The notes: generated from the letters alone by a model not told the origin. 64,000 bases of DNA from Actinocrispum wychmicini (GCF_004345645.1 NZ_SLWS01000006.1:558001-622000); one strand, 5' to 3'; positions 1 to 8,395 are shown, counted from the first letter of the stretch. A program made the numbers and translations.

Positions 1-194
1 ACATTTCGTCTGGGACCTGGTGAGTCTATGGCGAAGCCCGCCGGAGTCCCGACTGGGTTATCCGCGGGTGCGTTGTTCTTAACGCCACGGACTCGGACGC
101 CTACTCCTTGGGGTACGTGCCCATCTGCGAGAATCGGCGCCCGGCACAGGGTGCGGACGGCAGGGTTCCGCGCACGACGCAGGAGGCGTTCGCC

Positions 195-848
195 TTGTCC
201 TTCCTGATCCGGGTGCAACTCCCGGACAGCCCGGGAACACTGGGCGCGGTGGCGACCGCGCTCGGCAGGATCGGCGCCGACATCCTCAGCGTGGACGTGG
301 TCGAGCGGGGCGGTGGCGTCGCCGTGGACGACCTGGTCGTCGAACTGCCGTCCGGGCGGCTGCCGGACATGCTGATCACCGCCGCCGAGTCGATCGACGG
401 TGTGGAGGTCGACGCCGTCCGCCCGTACGCGGGCGTCCTGGACACCCACCGCGAGCTCGAACTGGTGGAGGAGGTCGCGGCCGAGCCACGGGACGGCATC
501 CAGACGTTCACCGACGGTGTGCCGAAGATCATCCGAGCGGGGTGGGCGGTGGTGGTGGCGAGCGACCCGAGCGGCTCGCAGACGTTGGCCGCGTCCCCGG
601 CGGCCCCCCAGATCGCCAGCATCGACCTGCCGTTCATGCCGTTGGCCAAGGCGACCGTGCTGGACGGCGAGGAGTCCTGGGTGCCGGCGACCTGGCAGGA
701 ACTGGGCACCGAGCTCGCCGCGACCCCGTTGGGCAAGCCGGACCGGGTGCTACTGGTGGGCCGTCCGGGCGGACCCATGTTCCGCGCCGCCGAGGTCGCC
801 CGGCTCGCGCACCTCGCCGGGATCATCGCGGTCGTGCTGGACGGTTAG
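195..848 (+). CDS. ACT-domain protein (Rv3013-like)
   Basis: 217 aa. The N-terminus (IRVQLPDSPGTLGAVATAL) is a classic ACT ligand-binding fold with the DSPGTL loop and a second beta-alpha unit up to about residue 75; the rest is a divergent, possibly second ligand-binding half. The frame is open back to a TTG at 108, but the TTG at 195 is chosen because a perfect AGGAGG lies at 181-186 with 8-nt spacing and the ACT domain begins right there. ACT domains bind amino acids allosterically; no catalytic domain is attached. In mycobacteria the same gene (Rv3013, similar length) sits beside ligA on the opposite strand; here the pair keeps that relative orientation but is separated by about 13 kb. 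Its 3' end overlaps the convergent glycosyltransferase gene by about 100 bp. Confidence 0.85.
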   Translation: MSFLIRVQLPDSPGTLGAVATALGRIGADILSVDVVERGGGVAVDDLVVELPSGRLPDMLITAAESIDGVEVDAVRPYAGVLDTHRELELVEEVAAEPRDGIQTFTDGVPKIIRAGWAVVVASDPSGSQTLAASPAAPQIASIDLPFMPLAKATVLDGEESWVPATWQELGTELAATPLGKPDRVLLVGRPGGPMFRAAEVARLAHLAGIIAVVLDG

Positions 849-1907
849 CACGACCCACCAGCTCACCAGCACGAAGCAGTACAGCGACTGCCCGATGCGG
901 TCGACCAGGCTGTCGCCCTTCCACAGGTGCATGCCCCACTCGACGCCGATCAGCGGCAGTGTGAGCAGAAACGCAGCGGTGGCGAACCGGCGGCGCATTA
1001 ACACGGCGAACACGCCTGGGAAGCAAAGCACCAGGTAGTTGTGCCAAGCGATCGGCGACAGCAGCAGGGTCGCGGCCGTGAGCGCCCAGAGGTTCGTGGT
1101 GCGGCGGAGCGTGTAGCCGACGGCAGCCGCGCCCAGCAGGAAGCCGAGCCAGGCGGGGCCGCCGAGCCTCGCGACGAGACTTGGCAGCGAGGCGTTGTCG
1201 CCGAACGTGCTCAGCCCCTCCGTCCGCACGACGCTCAGCCAGCGCACGGTGGTCGCGGGCCCGGCGACGACCATTCCGACGACGGTCGCCGCCAGAACGC
1301 CGACAATCGCTGCTTTGACTGTCCGCCATTGGCGCTGTACCAGGGGCAACAGCAGCAATGGCGCCAGCGTCGGTTTGAGGGCGACGACCAAGCCCAGGTA
1401 GACACCGGCTTGGGCGAGGTGGCCGCGTCGGGTCGCCAGCCACGACAGGGTCAGCCCGGCCAGCAGCACGCCGTACACCTGACCGACCGCGACCGTGCCC
1501 ATGAACGGTGACGACAGGGCCATCGCGGCCACCGCGAGCCACTTCGCCCGAGGTGACACGTCGAGTTCCCGGGCCACCAGCAACGCCGAGCCGAGGACGA
1601 GGACAGCCGTCACGGCGCTGAAGACCCAGTACGCCGCCAACGGCTTCAGCAGGCCCAACGGGGCGAACAGGACCGTCCACACTGGCGGGTTGAGGTTGAC
1701 CAGTTTGGCGCCGGTGTCGTAGATGGATCCGCCGTGCAGCAAGGCGACCGCGGACCGGTGGAACGTGTCCAGGTCCGCGTGCCACAGGACATCCGTGGAC
1801 ACGATCCGGGCGACGTTCGCGCTGCCGTAGGCGACCAGGAACCAGATCGTCACCATGGCCGCTGTCGCCGCGCCCACCCAGAGCAGCACCCGCACGCCAC
1901 CGGACAC
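750..1907 (-). CDS. GT87-like polyprenyl-linked sugar glycosyltransferase, multi-pass membrane
   Basis: About 385 aa with 9-10 hydrophobic segments, and an early acidic/aromatic loop after TM1 (DVLWHADLDTFHRSA) followed by LNPPVWTVLFAPLGLL and later KPTLAPLLLLPL. This is the pattern of DUF2029/GT87 mannosyl- or arabinofuranosyl-type transferases that use decaprenyl-phosphate sugars on the outer face of the membrane. The start is uncertain: in-frame GTG codons lie at 1907 and 1895, neither with a good SD. The frame stays open to 2381, but that part is the shadow of the DUF1080 gene, whose stop at 1934 lies just upstream. The C-terminal 34 or so residues are polar and overlap the 3' end of the ACT gene antisense. 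The acceptor cannot be told from sequence. Confidence 0.8.
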   Translation of the reverse strand: MSGGVRVLLWVGAATAAMVTIWFLVAYGSANVARIVSTDVLWHADLDTFHRSAVALLHGGSIYDTGAKLVNLNPPVWTVLFAPLGLLKPLAAYWVFSAVTAVLVLGSALLVARELDVSPRAKWLAVAAMALSSPFMGTVAVGQVYGVLLAGLTLSWLATRRGHLAQAGVYLGLVVALKPTLAPLLLLPLVQRQWRTVKAAIVGVLAATVVGMVVAGPATTVRWLSVVRTEGLSTFGDNASLPSLVARLGGPAWLGFLLGAAAVGYTLRRTTNLWALTAATLLLSPIAWHNYLVLCFPGVFAVLMRRRFATAAFLLTLPLIGVEWGMHLWKGDSLVDRIGQSLYCFVLVSWWVVLTVQHDRDDPGEVREPGDLGGAEHGSARTAHQ

Positions 1908-1933
1908 TACTGGTGGCGTGCGGGCGGCACTGA

Positions 1934-2623
1934 TCAGGTGGTGATGAACTCGCCAGGTTTCGTGACGACCGGGGACTCCAGGTAGAGGCCCTTGTACTCG
2001 TCGTTGATGCCCTTGTTGTGGATCTGGATGGCGAGTGGGCCGACCCGGCCGGCCGTTTTGTCGGTGAACCTGAGGACTTCGGTCGCCTTGCACGTGGTGG
2101 CCTTGTCCGGCAACGGGCAGCACGCCATCCGGGCCACCCCGGTGGTCTGGTCGGCGATCAGCTCGCACTGCGCCCATTTCTTCACGTCGAACTTGGTGTG
2201 CGGGAACTGTTTGAACAGGCTGCCGCCGCCGTTGTTGTGGCCCGGCCGGTAGTCCCAGTGGCCGCCGTTCGGCGGCTGGAACTGGATGGCGCTCAACGCG
2301 TCGCGGATCGGCGCGGTGGTGCCCCAGATCAGCACGGTCGGCGCGTGGTTGCCTTTGACCTGCCGGACGTTGAAGATCCACCGGAAGGTCCCGGCCTGCT
2401 GCTTGGTGTAGTAGACCCAGCCGCGCGCGGTGCCGTTGGCGTGGATCGCGCCGTTCTGCACCTTGAACTGGCCGTCCGCGGCCTGGGTCCAGCCGTCCAG
2501 GGTTTTGCCGTCGAACATCGACACCAGGTTGGGGTCCCCGTACGGGTTCGGGTCGGCGCTGGCCGGCAGGGCAGTGGTGGCCAGCAGGGCGATCCCGGCC
2601 GCGATTGTCCAGAGTGGACGCAT
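1934..2623 (-). CDS. secreted DUF1080 (3-keto-disaccharide hydrolase-like) protein
   Basis: 229 aa. Residues 1-23 form a Sec signal peptide (MR..WTIAAGIALLATTALPASA, cut before DPNPYG). The mature part carries the DUF1080 signature: LVSMFDGKTLDGWTQ near the N-terminus, a central WG..A..DALSAIQFQPPNGGHWDYR stretch, and GPLAIQIHNKG near the end. This is a concanavalin-like beta-sandwich family with hydrolases active on 3-keto-glycosides and glycans. A GGAGGAGTA SD precedes the ATG. A LacI-type operator lies 25-38 bp upstream, so the gene is probably sugar-controlled. The GT87-like gene follows closely and may be co-transcribed. Confidence 0.85.
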   Translation of the reverse strand: MRPLWTIAAGIALLATTALPASADPNPYGDPNLVSMFDGKTLDGWTQAADGQFKVQNGAIHANGTARGWVYYTKQQAGTFRWIFNVRQVKGNHAPTVLIWGTTAPIRDALSAIQFQPPNGGHWDYRPGHNNGGGSLFKQFPHTKFDVKKWAQCELIADQTTGVARMACCPLPDKATTCKATEVLRFTDKTAGRVGPLAIQIHNKGINDEYKGLYLESPVVTKPGEFITT

Positions 2624-2647
2624 TACTCCTCCGTCCTTGAGTCGAAA

Positions 2648-2661
2648 TGAAAACGTTTACA
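2648..2661 (-). promoter_or_regulatory. LacI/GalR-family operator
   Basis: TGAAAACGTTTACA is a 14-bp palindrome with one mismatched pair centred on CG, the classic form of LacI-family operators (TGnAAnCGnTTnCA). It lies 25-38 bp upstream of the DUF1080 start codon, where it would overlap the promoter. No LacI-family gene is in the window, so the regulator must be elsewhere. Confidence 0.65.
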
Positions 2662-2701
2662 AGGGCGGCGGTATTGAAGCTACGGTGACTTCAGGTCACC
2701 G

Positions 2702-3115
2702 TCAAGAGGCGGATACCCGGACCAGGCCGGAAACCGTGAGGAAAGCGGCGATCGCCACGTAAGCGGTCAGCGCCACCGGAACCGTGGCGTCACCGGCGGA
2801 CACCGTCGGGATCAGGCCGATCAGGCACACCATGCCGGCGAGGAACGCCCCCGAACGAGCCGCCTTCGCGCGCGGCACCGCGATGTTCACGTCGACGTAC
2901 CCGTTCACGACCAGCCTGCGCACCCACAACAACAGACCGGCCAGCGCGAGCAGCGCGGCGGCACAGACGACCAACTGCACCAGCCGCCAGCCATGCGTCG
3001 CGGTGGCGGGAACCGCCACCGCGACGATGAGCACAGCGGACACCCCGAACAGCACCGGCATGGCCGTGCAGAACGCGCGCAGCCTCGGCTGCGCCGGCCG
3101 CCAGTCCGGGTTCAC
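2702..3115 (-). CDS. small four-helix membrane protein of ESX-substrate operon
   Basis: 137 aa. Four hydrophobic stretches are seen: VLFGVSAVLIVAVAVPA, LVVCAAALLALAGLLLWV, AFLAGMVCLIGLIPTV and VALTAYVAIAAFLTV. The GTG start (3115) overlaps the TGA of the upstream WXG-like gene (GTGA), so it is chosen over an internal ATG; AAGGAG lies at the end of the upstream gene. It has no recognised family. Its coupling to a WXG-like gene suggests a membrane partner of the exported protein, which is inference. Confidence 0.7.
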   Translation of the reverse strand: MNPDWRPAQPRLRAFCTAMPVLFGVSAVLIVAVAVPATATHGWRLVQLVVCAAALLALAGLLLWVRRLVVNGYVDVNIAVPRAKAARSGAFLAGMVCLIGLIPTVSAGDATVPVALTAYVAIAAFLTVSGLVRVSAS

Positions 3116-3843
3116 TCCTTCGGCTTCCAGCCGCCGTTGTCGCCGGTGGTGGCGGGCGGCCACTGGCCGTTGGCGAACGCGCTGTCGGTGGTGGCGACCT
3201 GCTCCAGCTTGGCCCGCTGGGTCTGCAACGCGTTCACGAACGTGGTGGTCAGGTTCACCGTCTGGGCGATCACCGCGATCGAGGCGGTGACCGCGGCGAT
3301 GATCGACGGGATGGCGGCCACGACGGTCGCGGCGCCGATCGCGCACAGCACCATCGCGCCCACGTAGATCAGGACCGCGGCGAGCAGGCCGTTCCAGAAC
3401 GAGTCGAGCGCGTTGGCGATCTCGTTCAGGACGTTCTGTACGCTCTCCGCCTGCGTCTTCACCGACGCGAGCGCCTTGCCCTGGCCGGTGATCGAGTCCT
3501 TGTAGGAGTCGGCCGCCTTGCCCTGCCACTCGTTGTCGGTCTTGAGCTGCTCCGGCGCCAGCAGCCCGGCCTGGGTGCTGGCCCGGCCGCCGATGTCGGT
3601 GTTCCACGACTGGCCGGCGATCCGCAGCGCGTCCGCGGATCCCCGCTGGGTGAACGGTTTGGCCACCGCCTCGAAGAACTCGCCCACCTTGTTCGCGAGC
3701 TTGTTGAACCATTCCTTCAACTTGTCGCAGAGGAATCCCGGCAACCAGTCCAGCACGGAGTTCACGCCGCTCTGAATGTCGTTCCAGGTGTTCCTGATCC
3801 GGTTGACGGCGTCCGCCGTCTGCTGCGCCGCTTCCGCTGACAT
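3112..3843 (-). CDS. long WXG-like ESX (type VII) substrate candidate
   Basis: 243 aa. The alpha-helical N-terminal half contains NTWNDIQSG and then EWQGKAADSYKDS at about residues 103-115, a W-x-G turn with helical flanks as in WXG100 proteins. A hydrophobic segment follows (GLLAAVLIYVGAMVLCAIGAATVVAAIPSI), then another helix and a polar C-terminal tail. It is more than twice the usual WXG100 length, so it may be a membrane-anchored or WXG-fused effector-type protein. It forms a tight set with a 107-aa EspC/WXG-like gene and a YbaB-like gene upstream; no EccB/C/D secretion genes are nearby. Confidence 0.65.
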   Translation of the reverse strand: MSAEAAQQTADAVNRIRNTWNDIQSGVNSVLDWLPGFLCDKLKEWFNKLANKVGEFFEAVAKPFTQRGSADALRIAGQSWNTDIGGRASTQAGLLAPEQLKTDNEWQGKAADSYKDSITGQGKALASVKTQAESVQNVLNEIANALDSFWNGLLAAVLIYVGAMVLCAIGAATVVAAIPSIIAAVTASIAVIAQTVNLTTTFVNALQTQRAKLEQVATTDSAFANGQWPPATTGDNGGWKPKE

Positions 3844-3847
3844 CAGG

Positions 3848-4171
3848 TCACCGTCCCGTCTGGTTCATCACGTTCGAGGTGTGCTGTTCGTTCTGCTCGT
3901 ACCAGTCCGCGGCGGTCCGCAGCGAAGTGGCGACCTTGTCGAACTCCGTCTGCGCGCCGGTCAGCAGATGCGCCATCCGCTGCTGGACCTGCTGGTACGC
4001 GCCAACAACGCCCTGCTGTTCGGCGGCCCAGCCGAACTGGTCGGCGGTCAGCACGACGTTCTGCGCGGCAGTGGCCGACGCCTGCATCTCGTCCGACGCG
4101 TGGGTCCACACACCCGCGTCGGATCGCATCGCCTCAAGGGCGACCTTGAGCTCGTCCTGTGTCGGTGCCAT
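3848..4171 (-). CDS. WXG100/EspC-like ESX secretion-associated protein
   Basis: 107 aa, all helical. Key stretches are VALEAMRSDAGVWTHASDEMQASATAAQN and FDKVATSLRTAADWYEQNEQHTSNVM. Size and pattern fit the EspC/DUF2580 family (T7SS_ESX_EspC), whose members form helical-hairpin heterodimers exported by ESX systems. The second half ends in a W-Y-E-Q-N pattern typical of that family. It begins 13 bp after the upstream YbaB-like gene and ends 5 bp before the long WXG-like gene, consistent with one transcript. Confidence 0.75.
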   Translation of the reverse strand: MAPTQDELKVALEAMRSDAGVWTHASDEMQASATAAQNVVLTADQFGWAAEQQGVVGAYQQVQQRMAHLLTGAQTEFDKVATSLRTAADWYEQNEQHTSNVMNQTGR

Positions 4172-4183
4172 CGTTTCCTCCCC

Positions 4184-4888
4184 CTAGGCCAGACCGAGTT
4201 GACGTACGAAGGCCTGCGGATCGCTCACCAGTTCCTGCAGCCGCGCGATCGACGGCGGCACAGGCACCTGCTGGGAACGTGCCCGGTCACCCTCGCGCTG
4301 CGCCTGCTGCAACGCGCTCAGGATCTCCGAGGACACCTCGGTGTAGCGCGCGGACCTCGCCCAGTCGGCGTCGATGGTGATCCCGGTGATCCGGCCGGCG
4401 GACATGTGGACCACCACCGTCTTGTTCGGCCCGGTGCCGTCCGTCGGGGTGTTCAGCGCGCGTTTGGTCGCGGCGGCGTACACGTCCAGCTCGCGGTAGA
4501 AGTTCGCCGCCAACTCCTGGATCTCCGCGACGGTCTGCCGGGCCACCGGACTGGACGGGCTGCCGCCCGCGTCCTGCGCGTCCGCCCGGTGGGTCACGAC
4601 GGGCTGCTCGTCGAACTGGATCCGGTCGGCCTCGGCGCTGACGTACCGCATGGTCGCGTCGTCGAACGCCTCGGTGACCCGTCTGCCCAGCTCGTCCGGG
4701 GTCATCGACTCGTCCCAGTCCGCCGGGATCACGACCGAACCGGCGATCCCCGCGGAGTCCAGGACAACCCGGACGGTCTCCGCTGTGTCCGCGCCCGCGA
4801 ACTGCTCGTCGGAACCGTCGTTCGTCGAGGTCGCGGCTTCCTCGGCGTACTCCTCGTTGAAGCGGCGCAGCCACTCGTCACTGGACAT
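4184..4888 (-). CDS. YbaB/EbfC-like protein, ESX-associated
   Basis: 234 aa. The N-terminus starts MSSDEWLRRFNEEYAEEA. The C-terminal 110 residues contain a long helix (AEIQELAANFYRELDVYAAATKR) then KTVVVHMSAGRITGITIDADWARSARYTEVSSEILSAL, the beta-hairpin plus helix arrangement of the YbaB/EbfC nucleoid-associated fold. YbaB-like proteins are often encoded beside actinobacterial ESX substrates, sometimes with extra domains. The first gene of this four-gene set, it has an upstream GGGAGGAAGT SD. A role as chaperone or DNA-binding protein is not shown by sequence. Confidence 0.6.
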   Translation of the reverse strand: MSSDEWLRRFNEEYAEEAATSTNDGSDEQFAGADTAETVRVVLDSAGIAGSVVIPADWDESMTPDELGRRVTEAFDDATMRYVSAEADRIQFDEQPVVTHRADAQDAGGSPSSPVARQTVAEIQELAANFYRELDVYAAATKRALNTPTDGTGPNKTVVVHMSAGRITGITIDADWARSARYTEVSSEILSALQQAQREGDRARSQQVPVPPSIARLQELVSDPQAFVRQLGLA

Positions 4889-4982
4889 TCACGTACTTCC
4901 TCCCGGCCAACTGGCACCGACCGTAGCGTGGATCAAGAACCAGCGCAGGGATACGCGAACATCCGAATGTGAATCGTCCGAT

Positions 4983-6191
4983 TCAGAGGTATTTGGCCAG
5001 CTCGCGGCGGGCCAACGATCGCTTGTGGACCTCGTCCGGGCCGTCGGCCAGCCGCAGCGTGCGGGCGTGCGCCCACAGCCCGGCCAGTGGGAAGTCCTGG
5101 CTGACGCCGCCGGCGCCGTGCGCCTGGATCGCCTTGTCCAGGATCCCCTCGACCGCCTTCGGGGTGGCGATCTTGATGGCCTGGATCTCGGTGTGCGCGC
5201 CCTGGTTGCCGACGGTGTCCATCAGCCACGCGGTCTTCAGCACCAGCAGCCGCAACTGTTCGATCTGGACCCGGGCCTCGGCGATCCAGTCCTGCACGAC
5301 GCCCTGCTGGGCGATGGCCTTGCCGAACGCCGTCCGGGACGTGGTCCGCCGGCACATCAGCTCGATGGCACGCTCCGCCATGCCGATCAGGCGCATGCAG
5401 TGGTGGATCCGGCCAGGGCCGAGCCGGGCCTGGGCGATCGCGAAGCCGCCGCCCTGGGTGCCGACCAGGTTCTCGACCGGGACGCGGACGTCGGTGAACT
5501 CGACCTCCGCGTGTCCGCCGTGGTCGCCGTCGGTGTAGCCGAACACGTGCATGCCGCGCTTGATGTCCATGCCGGGCGTGCCGCGCGGGACGAGCACCAT
5601 GCTCTGCTGGCGGCGCGGCTCGCCGTCCGGGTCGGTCTTGCCCATCACGATGAAGATCTGACAGCGCGGGTTCATCGCGCCGGAGATGAACCACTTGCGG
5701 CCGTTGATCACGTAGTCGCCGCCGTCGCGGTCGATCCGGGTGGCGATGTTACGGGCGTCCGACGAGGCCACGTCCGGTTCGGTCATCGCGAACGCGGACC
5801 GGATCTCGCCGTCCAGCAACGGGCGCAGCCACTGCTTCCGCTGCTGCTCGGTGCCGAACATGGCAAGGACCTCCATGTTGCCGGTGTCCGGCGCGGCACA
5901 GTTCAACGCCGTCGGCGCGAGGTGCGGGCTGCGGCCGGTGATCTCGGCGAGCGGCGCGTACTGCAGGTTGGTCAGGCCGCCGCCGTGCTCGCCGGGCAGG
6001 AAGAAGTTCCACAGGCCGCGCTTGCGGGCCTCGGCCTTCAGGTCCTCCAGCACCGGGACGGTCGACCACTCGTCGTCCCGTTCGGCGAGCTGCCGCTCGA
6101 ACACGGGCTCGGCCGGGTAGACGTGCTCCGCCATGAAACTGTTGAGCTGCCCGCGCAGATCCTCGGTGCGCGCGTCGTAGCCGAAGTCCAT
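4983..6191 (-). CDS. acyl-CoA dehydrogenase (ACAD10/11-type)
   Basis: 402 aa, full family length. Seen in order: N-terminal helical domain; FAMTEPDVASSDARNIATRI (FAD and substrate-binding beta-domain signature); INGRKWFISGAMNPRCQIFIVMGK; then the C-terminal helical domain with GMAERAIELMCRRTTSRTAFGKAIAQQG and QAHGAGGVSQDFPLAGLWAHARTLRLADGPDEVH near the end. This last block is the common ACAD C-terminal signature for FAD contacts. It catalyses alpha,beta-dehydrogenation of acyl-CoAs with electron transfer to ETF. Its ATG overlaps the stop of the phosphotransferase-like gene (TGATG). Animal ACAD10/11 fuse the same two activities, supporting a shared role on hydroxylated acyl-CoAs. Confidence 0.92.
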   Translation of the reverse strand: MDFGYDARTEDLRGQLNSFMAEHVYPAEPVFERQLAERDDEWSTVPVLEDLKAEARKRGLWNFFLPGEHGGGLTNLQYAPLAEITGRSPHLAPTALNCAAPDTGNMEVLAMFGTEQQRKQWLRPLLDGEIRSAFAMTEPDVASSDARNIATRIDRDGGDYVINGRKWFISGAMNPRCQIFIVMGKTDPDGEPRRQQSMVLVPRGTPGMDIKRGMHVFGYTDGDHGGHAEVEFTDVRVPVENLVGTQGGGFAIAQARLGPGRIHHCMRLIGMAERAIELMCRRTTSRTAFGKAIAQQGVVQDWIAEARVQIEQLRLLVLKTAWLMDTVGNQGAHTEIQAIKIATPKAVEGILDKAIQAHGAGGVSQDFPLAGLWAHARTLRLADGPDEVHKRSLARRELAKYL

Positions 6192-7180
6192 CAGTTCTCC
6201 TTGAGCGTGGCGTTGCCTTGCGCGACAACGGGTTCGGTGAGCGAGCCGACCATCTCGAAGCCCTTGCCCACGGTCTTGCCCTGGCTGAACCGGAAGTAGA
6301 TGCCCTCGGTGATCACCGCGAGCTTGAAGAACGAGAACGCGATGTACCAGTCCAACGCGGACACGTCCCGGCCGGACCGCTCGGCGTACCGGGCGATCAC
6401 CTCGTCCACCCCCGGATACCCGGGTGCGCTGCTGACGTTGGCGATCACCGAGTCGTCCGGGGCGTCGCGGGTGGCGTACGCGACCATCAGGCCGACGTCG
6501 GCCAGCGGGTCGCCGAGGGTGGACATCTCCCAGTCCAGCACCGCGTTGATCTTGTCGTTCAGCACCAGCGTGTTGTCCAGGCGGTAGTCGCCGTGCACGA
6601 TCGTCGCGTCGGCCGACGTCGGAATCCGGGCGGCGAGCCGGTCGTGCAGCCGGTCGATGCCTTCGAGGTCACGGCTGCGGGAGGCGTCGAGCTGCTTGCC
6701 CCACCGACGCAGCTGGCGTTCCAGGTAGCCGGCCGGGCGGCCGAAGTCCGCCAGCCCGACCGTTTCGTAGTCGACCGCGTGCAGGTCGGCCAACGTGTCC
6801 ACAAGGGACATGGCGATGCCGCGGGTCCGTTCCGGGCCGAGCCCGGCCACCTCGGTCCGGCTGCGGTACGGAACGCCAGCCATGAACTCCATCACGTAGA
6901 AGGGCGCGCCCAGAACCTCGGTGTCCTCGCACAGGAACACCGTGCCGGGGACGGGGACAGCCGTGTCCTTCAACGCGGTGATGACCCGGTACTCGCGGAC
7001 CATGTCGTGCGCGGTCGGCAACACGTGCCCGAGCGGCGGCCTGCGGACGACCCATTTGTCGGTGCCGTCGGTCACCACGTACGTCAGGTTGGACCGGCCG
7101 CCTTCGACGAGTTCGGCCCGCAGCGGACCGTCGCCGAGCCGGCCACGGAGTTTGTCCAGATCCAGGCCCGGCAGGCTCAT
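6191..7180 (-). CDS. phosphotransferase-like protein (APH/ACAD10-11 kinase type)
   Basis: 329 aa. It shows the aminoglycoside-phosphotransferase/choline-kinase fold: LVEGGRSNLTYVV (glycine-rich nucleotide loop), KWVVRRPPLG (VxRRP), VHGDYRLDNTLV (Brenner motif with catalytic D and N) and AVLDWEMSTLGDPLADVG (metal-binding DWE). The SNLTY/RRPP pattern is that of the ACAD10/11 kinase domain, which phosphorylates 4-hydroxyacyl-CoAs before elimination by the dehydrogenase. The start is set by an ATGA overlap with the MaoC gene (7180); the longer open frame to 7504 is a shadow. It ends on the start of the acyl-CoA dehydrogenase. Confidence 0.9.
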   Translation of the reverse strand: MSLPGLDLDKLRGRLGDGPLRAELVEGGRSNLTYVVTDGTDKWVVRRPPLGHVLPTAHDMVREYRVITALKDTAVPVPGTVFLCEDTEVLGAPFYVMEFMAGVPYRSRTEVAGLGPERTRGIAMSLVDTLADLHAVDYETVGLADFGRPAGYLERQLRRWGKQLDASRSRDLEGIDRLHDRLAARIPTSADATIVHGDYRLDNTLVLNDKINAVLDWEMSTLGDPLADVGLMVAYATRDAPDDSVIANVSSAPGYPGVDEVIARYAERSGRDVSALDWYIAFSFFKLAVITEGIYFRFSQGKTVGKGFEMVGSLTEPVVAQGNATLKEN

Positions 7181-7629
7181 GGGATGATCCGGCTGACGGT
7201 CTCGGCGACACACCCGGGCTTGTCGCTGCCTTCGATCTCCACCGTGAACTTCGTGATGGCCTGCTTGCCACCGGGCACGTCGGTGATGTCGAGCAGCTCG
7301 GCCGAGCCACGGACCCGGGCGCCGACCTTGACCGGGGCCGGGAACCGGACCTTGTTCAGGCCGTAGTTGACCACCATGGTCACGTTCTCGACCCGGTAGA
7401 TGTCCTTGGCCAGCACCGGAATCAGCGACAGCGACATGTAGCCGTGCGCGATCGTGGAGCCGAACGGGCCCGCCTTGGCGCGTTCGGAGTCCAGGTGGAT
7501 CCACTGGTGGTCGCCGGTGGCGTCGGCGAACAGCTGCACGGCGTCCTGCGTCACCTCACGCCACTCGCCGACACCCAGGTGTTCGCCCTTGGCCGCGGCC
7601 AGTTCGTCGACGTCCTTGAAGACTCGCAT
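7177..7629 (-). CDS. MaoC-family (R)-specific enoyl-CoA hydratase
   Basis: 150 aa single hot-dog domain. The motif FADATGDHQWIHLDSERAKAGPFGSTIAHGY contains the MaoC catalytic D-x4-H pattern (D of ATGDHQ, H of WIH) and the following G-P-F-G-S-x-I-A-H-G. It hydrates trans-2-enoyl-CoA. The ATG at 7629 is chosen since AAAGGG lies just upstream and family members start here (MRVFKDVDEL); the ten extra residues in the frame precede this. It sits between the FabG-like SDR and the kinase-like gene, completing a hydratase/dehydrogenase set. Confidence 0.92.
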   Translation of the reverse strand: MRVFKDVDELAAAKGEHLGVGEWREVTQDAVQLFADATGDHQWIHLDSERAKAGPFGSTIAHGYMSLSLIPVLAKDIYRVENVTMVVNYGLNKVRFPAPVKVGARVRGSAELLDITDVPGGKQAITKFTVEIEGSDKPGCVAETVSRIIP

Positions 7630-7639
7630 GGTGTCCCTT

Positions 7640-8395
7640 TCAGTCCGTCGGCCCACCGGCCGCGTACACGACCTGGCCGGAGATGAACGACGCGCCCTCG
7701 CTGACGAAGAACGACACCAGGTGCGCGATGTCCTCCGGCTGCCCGACCCGGCCGACCGGGATCGCCGCGGCCGCGCCGGCCTTGAAGTCCTCGAACGAGA
7801 CCCCGATCCGTTCGGCGGTCGCCGCGGTCATCTCGGTGGCGATGAAGCCGGGCGCGATCGCGTTCACCGTCACGCCGAACTTGCCCAGCTCGATCGCGAG
7901 GGTCTTGGTGAAGCCCTGCAGGCCGGCCTTTGCCGCGGAGTAGTTGGCCTGGCCGCGGTTGCCGAGCGCGGACGTGCTCGACAGGTTGACGATCCGGCCC
8001 CACTTCTGCTCGGTCATGTGCTTCTGCACCGCCCGGCTCATCACGAACGAGCCGCGCAGGTGCACGCCGATGACCGAGTCCCAGTCGCCGTCGGTCATCT
8101 TGAACAGCAGGTTGTCCCGGGTGATGCCGGCGTTGTTGACCAGCACGGTCGGCGCGCCGAGTTCCTCCGCGACCTGGGCCACGGCCGTCTCCACCCGGTC
8201 GGTGTCGCTGACGTCCACGCTCAGCCCGATGGCCTTGCCGCTGTCGGCCGTGATCGCCGCCGCGCCCTCCTTGACGCCGGCCTCGTCCAGGTCGAACAGG
8301 GCGACCGCGAACCCGTCGCCGGCCAGCCCGCGCGCGACGGCAGCCCCGATACCGCGCGCGGCGCCGGTGACGATCGCGACCTTCGAGTGGGTCAT
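7640..8395 (-). CDS. FabG-like 3-ketoacyl-CoA/ACP reductase (SDR)
   Basis: 251 aa classical short-chain dehydrogenase. Seen: TGAARGIG (Rossmann TGxxxGxG), DVSD, NNAG at about residue 88, catalytic S (SSTSAL), YSAAK (Y-x3-K) and PGFIATEM. The C-terminus GQVVYAAGGPTD resembles 3-hydroxyacyl-CoA dehydrogenases of beta-oxidation and steroid-side-chain operons. Its ATG overlaps the TetR stop (ATGA), and it is first in the enzyme chain TetR-SDR-MaoC-kinase-ACAD, so it likely interconverts 3-hydroxy- and 3-ketoacyl-CoA in that pathway. Confidence 0.93.
   Translation of the reverse strand: MTHSKVAIVTGAARGIGAAVARGLAGDGFAVALFDLDEAGVKEGAAAITADSGKAIGLSVDVSDTDRVETAVAQVAEELGAPTVLVNNAGITRDNLLFKMTDGDWDSVIGVHLRGSFVMSRAVQKHMTEQKWGRIVNLSSTSALGNRGQANYSAAKAGLQGFTKTLAIELGKFGVTVNAIAPGFIATEMTAATAERIGVSFEDFKAGAAAAIPVGRVGQPEDIAHLVSFFVSEGASFISGQVVYAAGGPTD

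Noticed and set aside
1908..2381. N-terminal extension of the GT87 frame back to 2381
   Set aside because: It lies wholly over the DUF1080 gene in another frame and is Arg/Gln-rich; the membrane protein starts after 1934.
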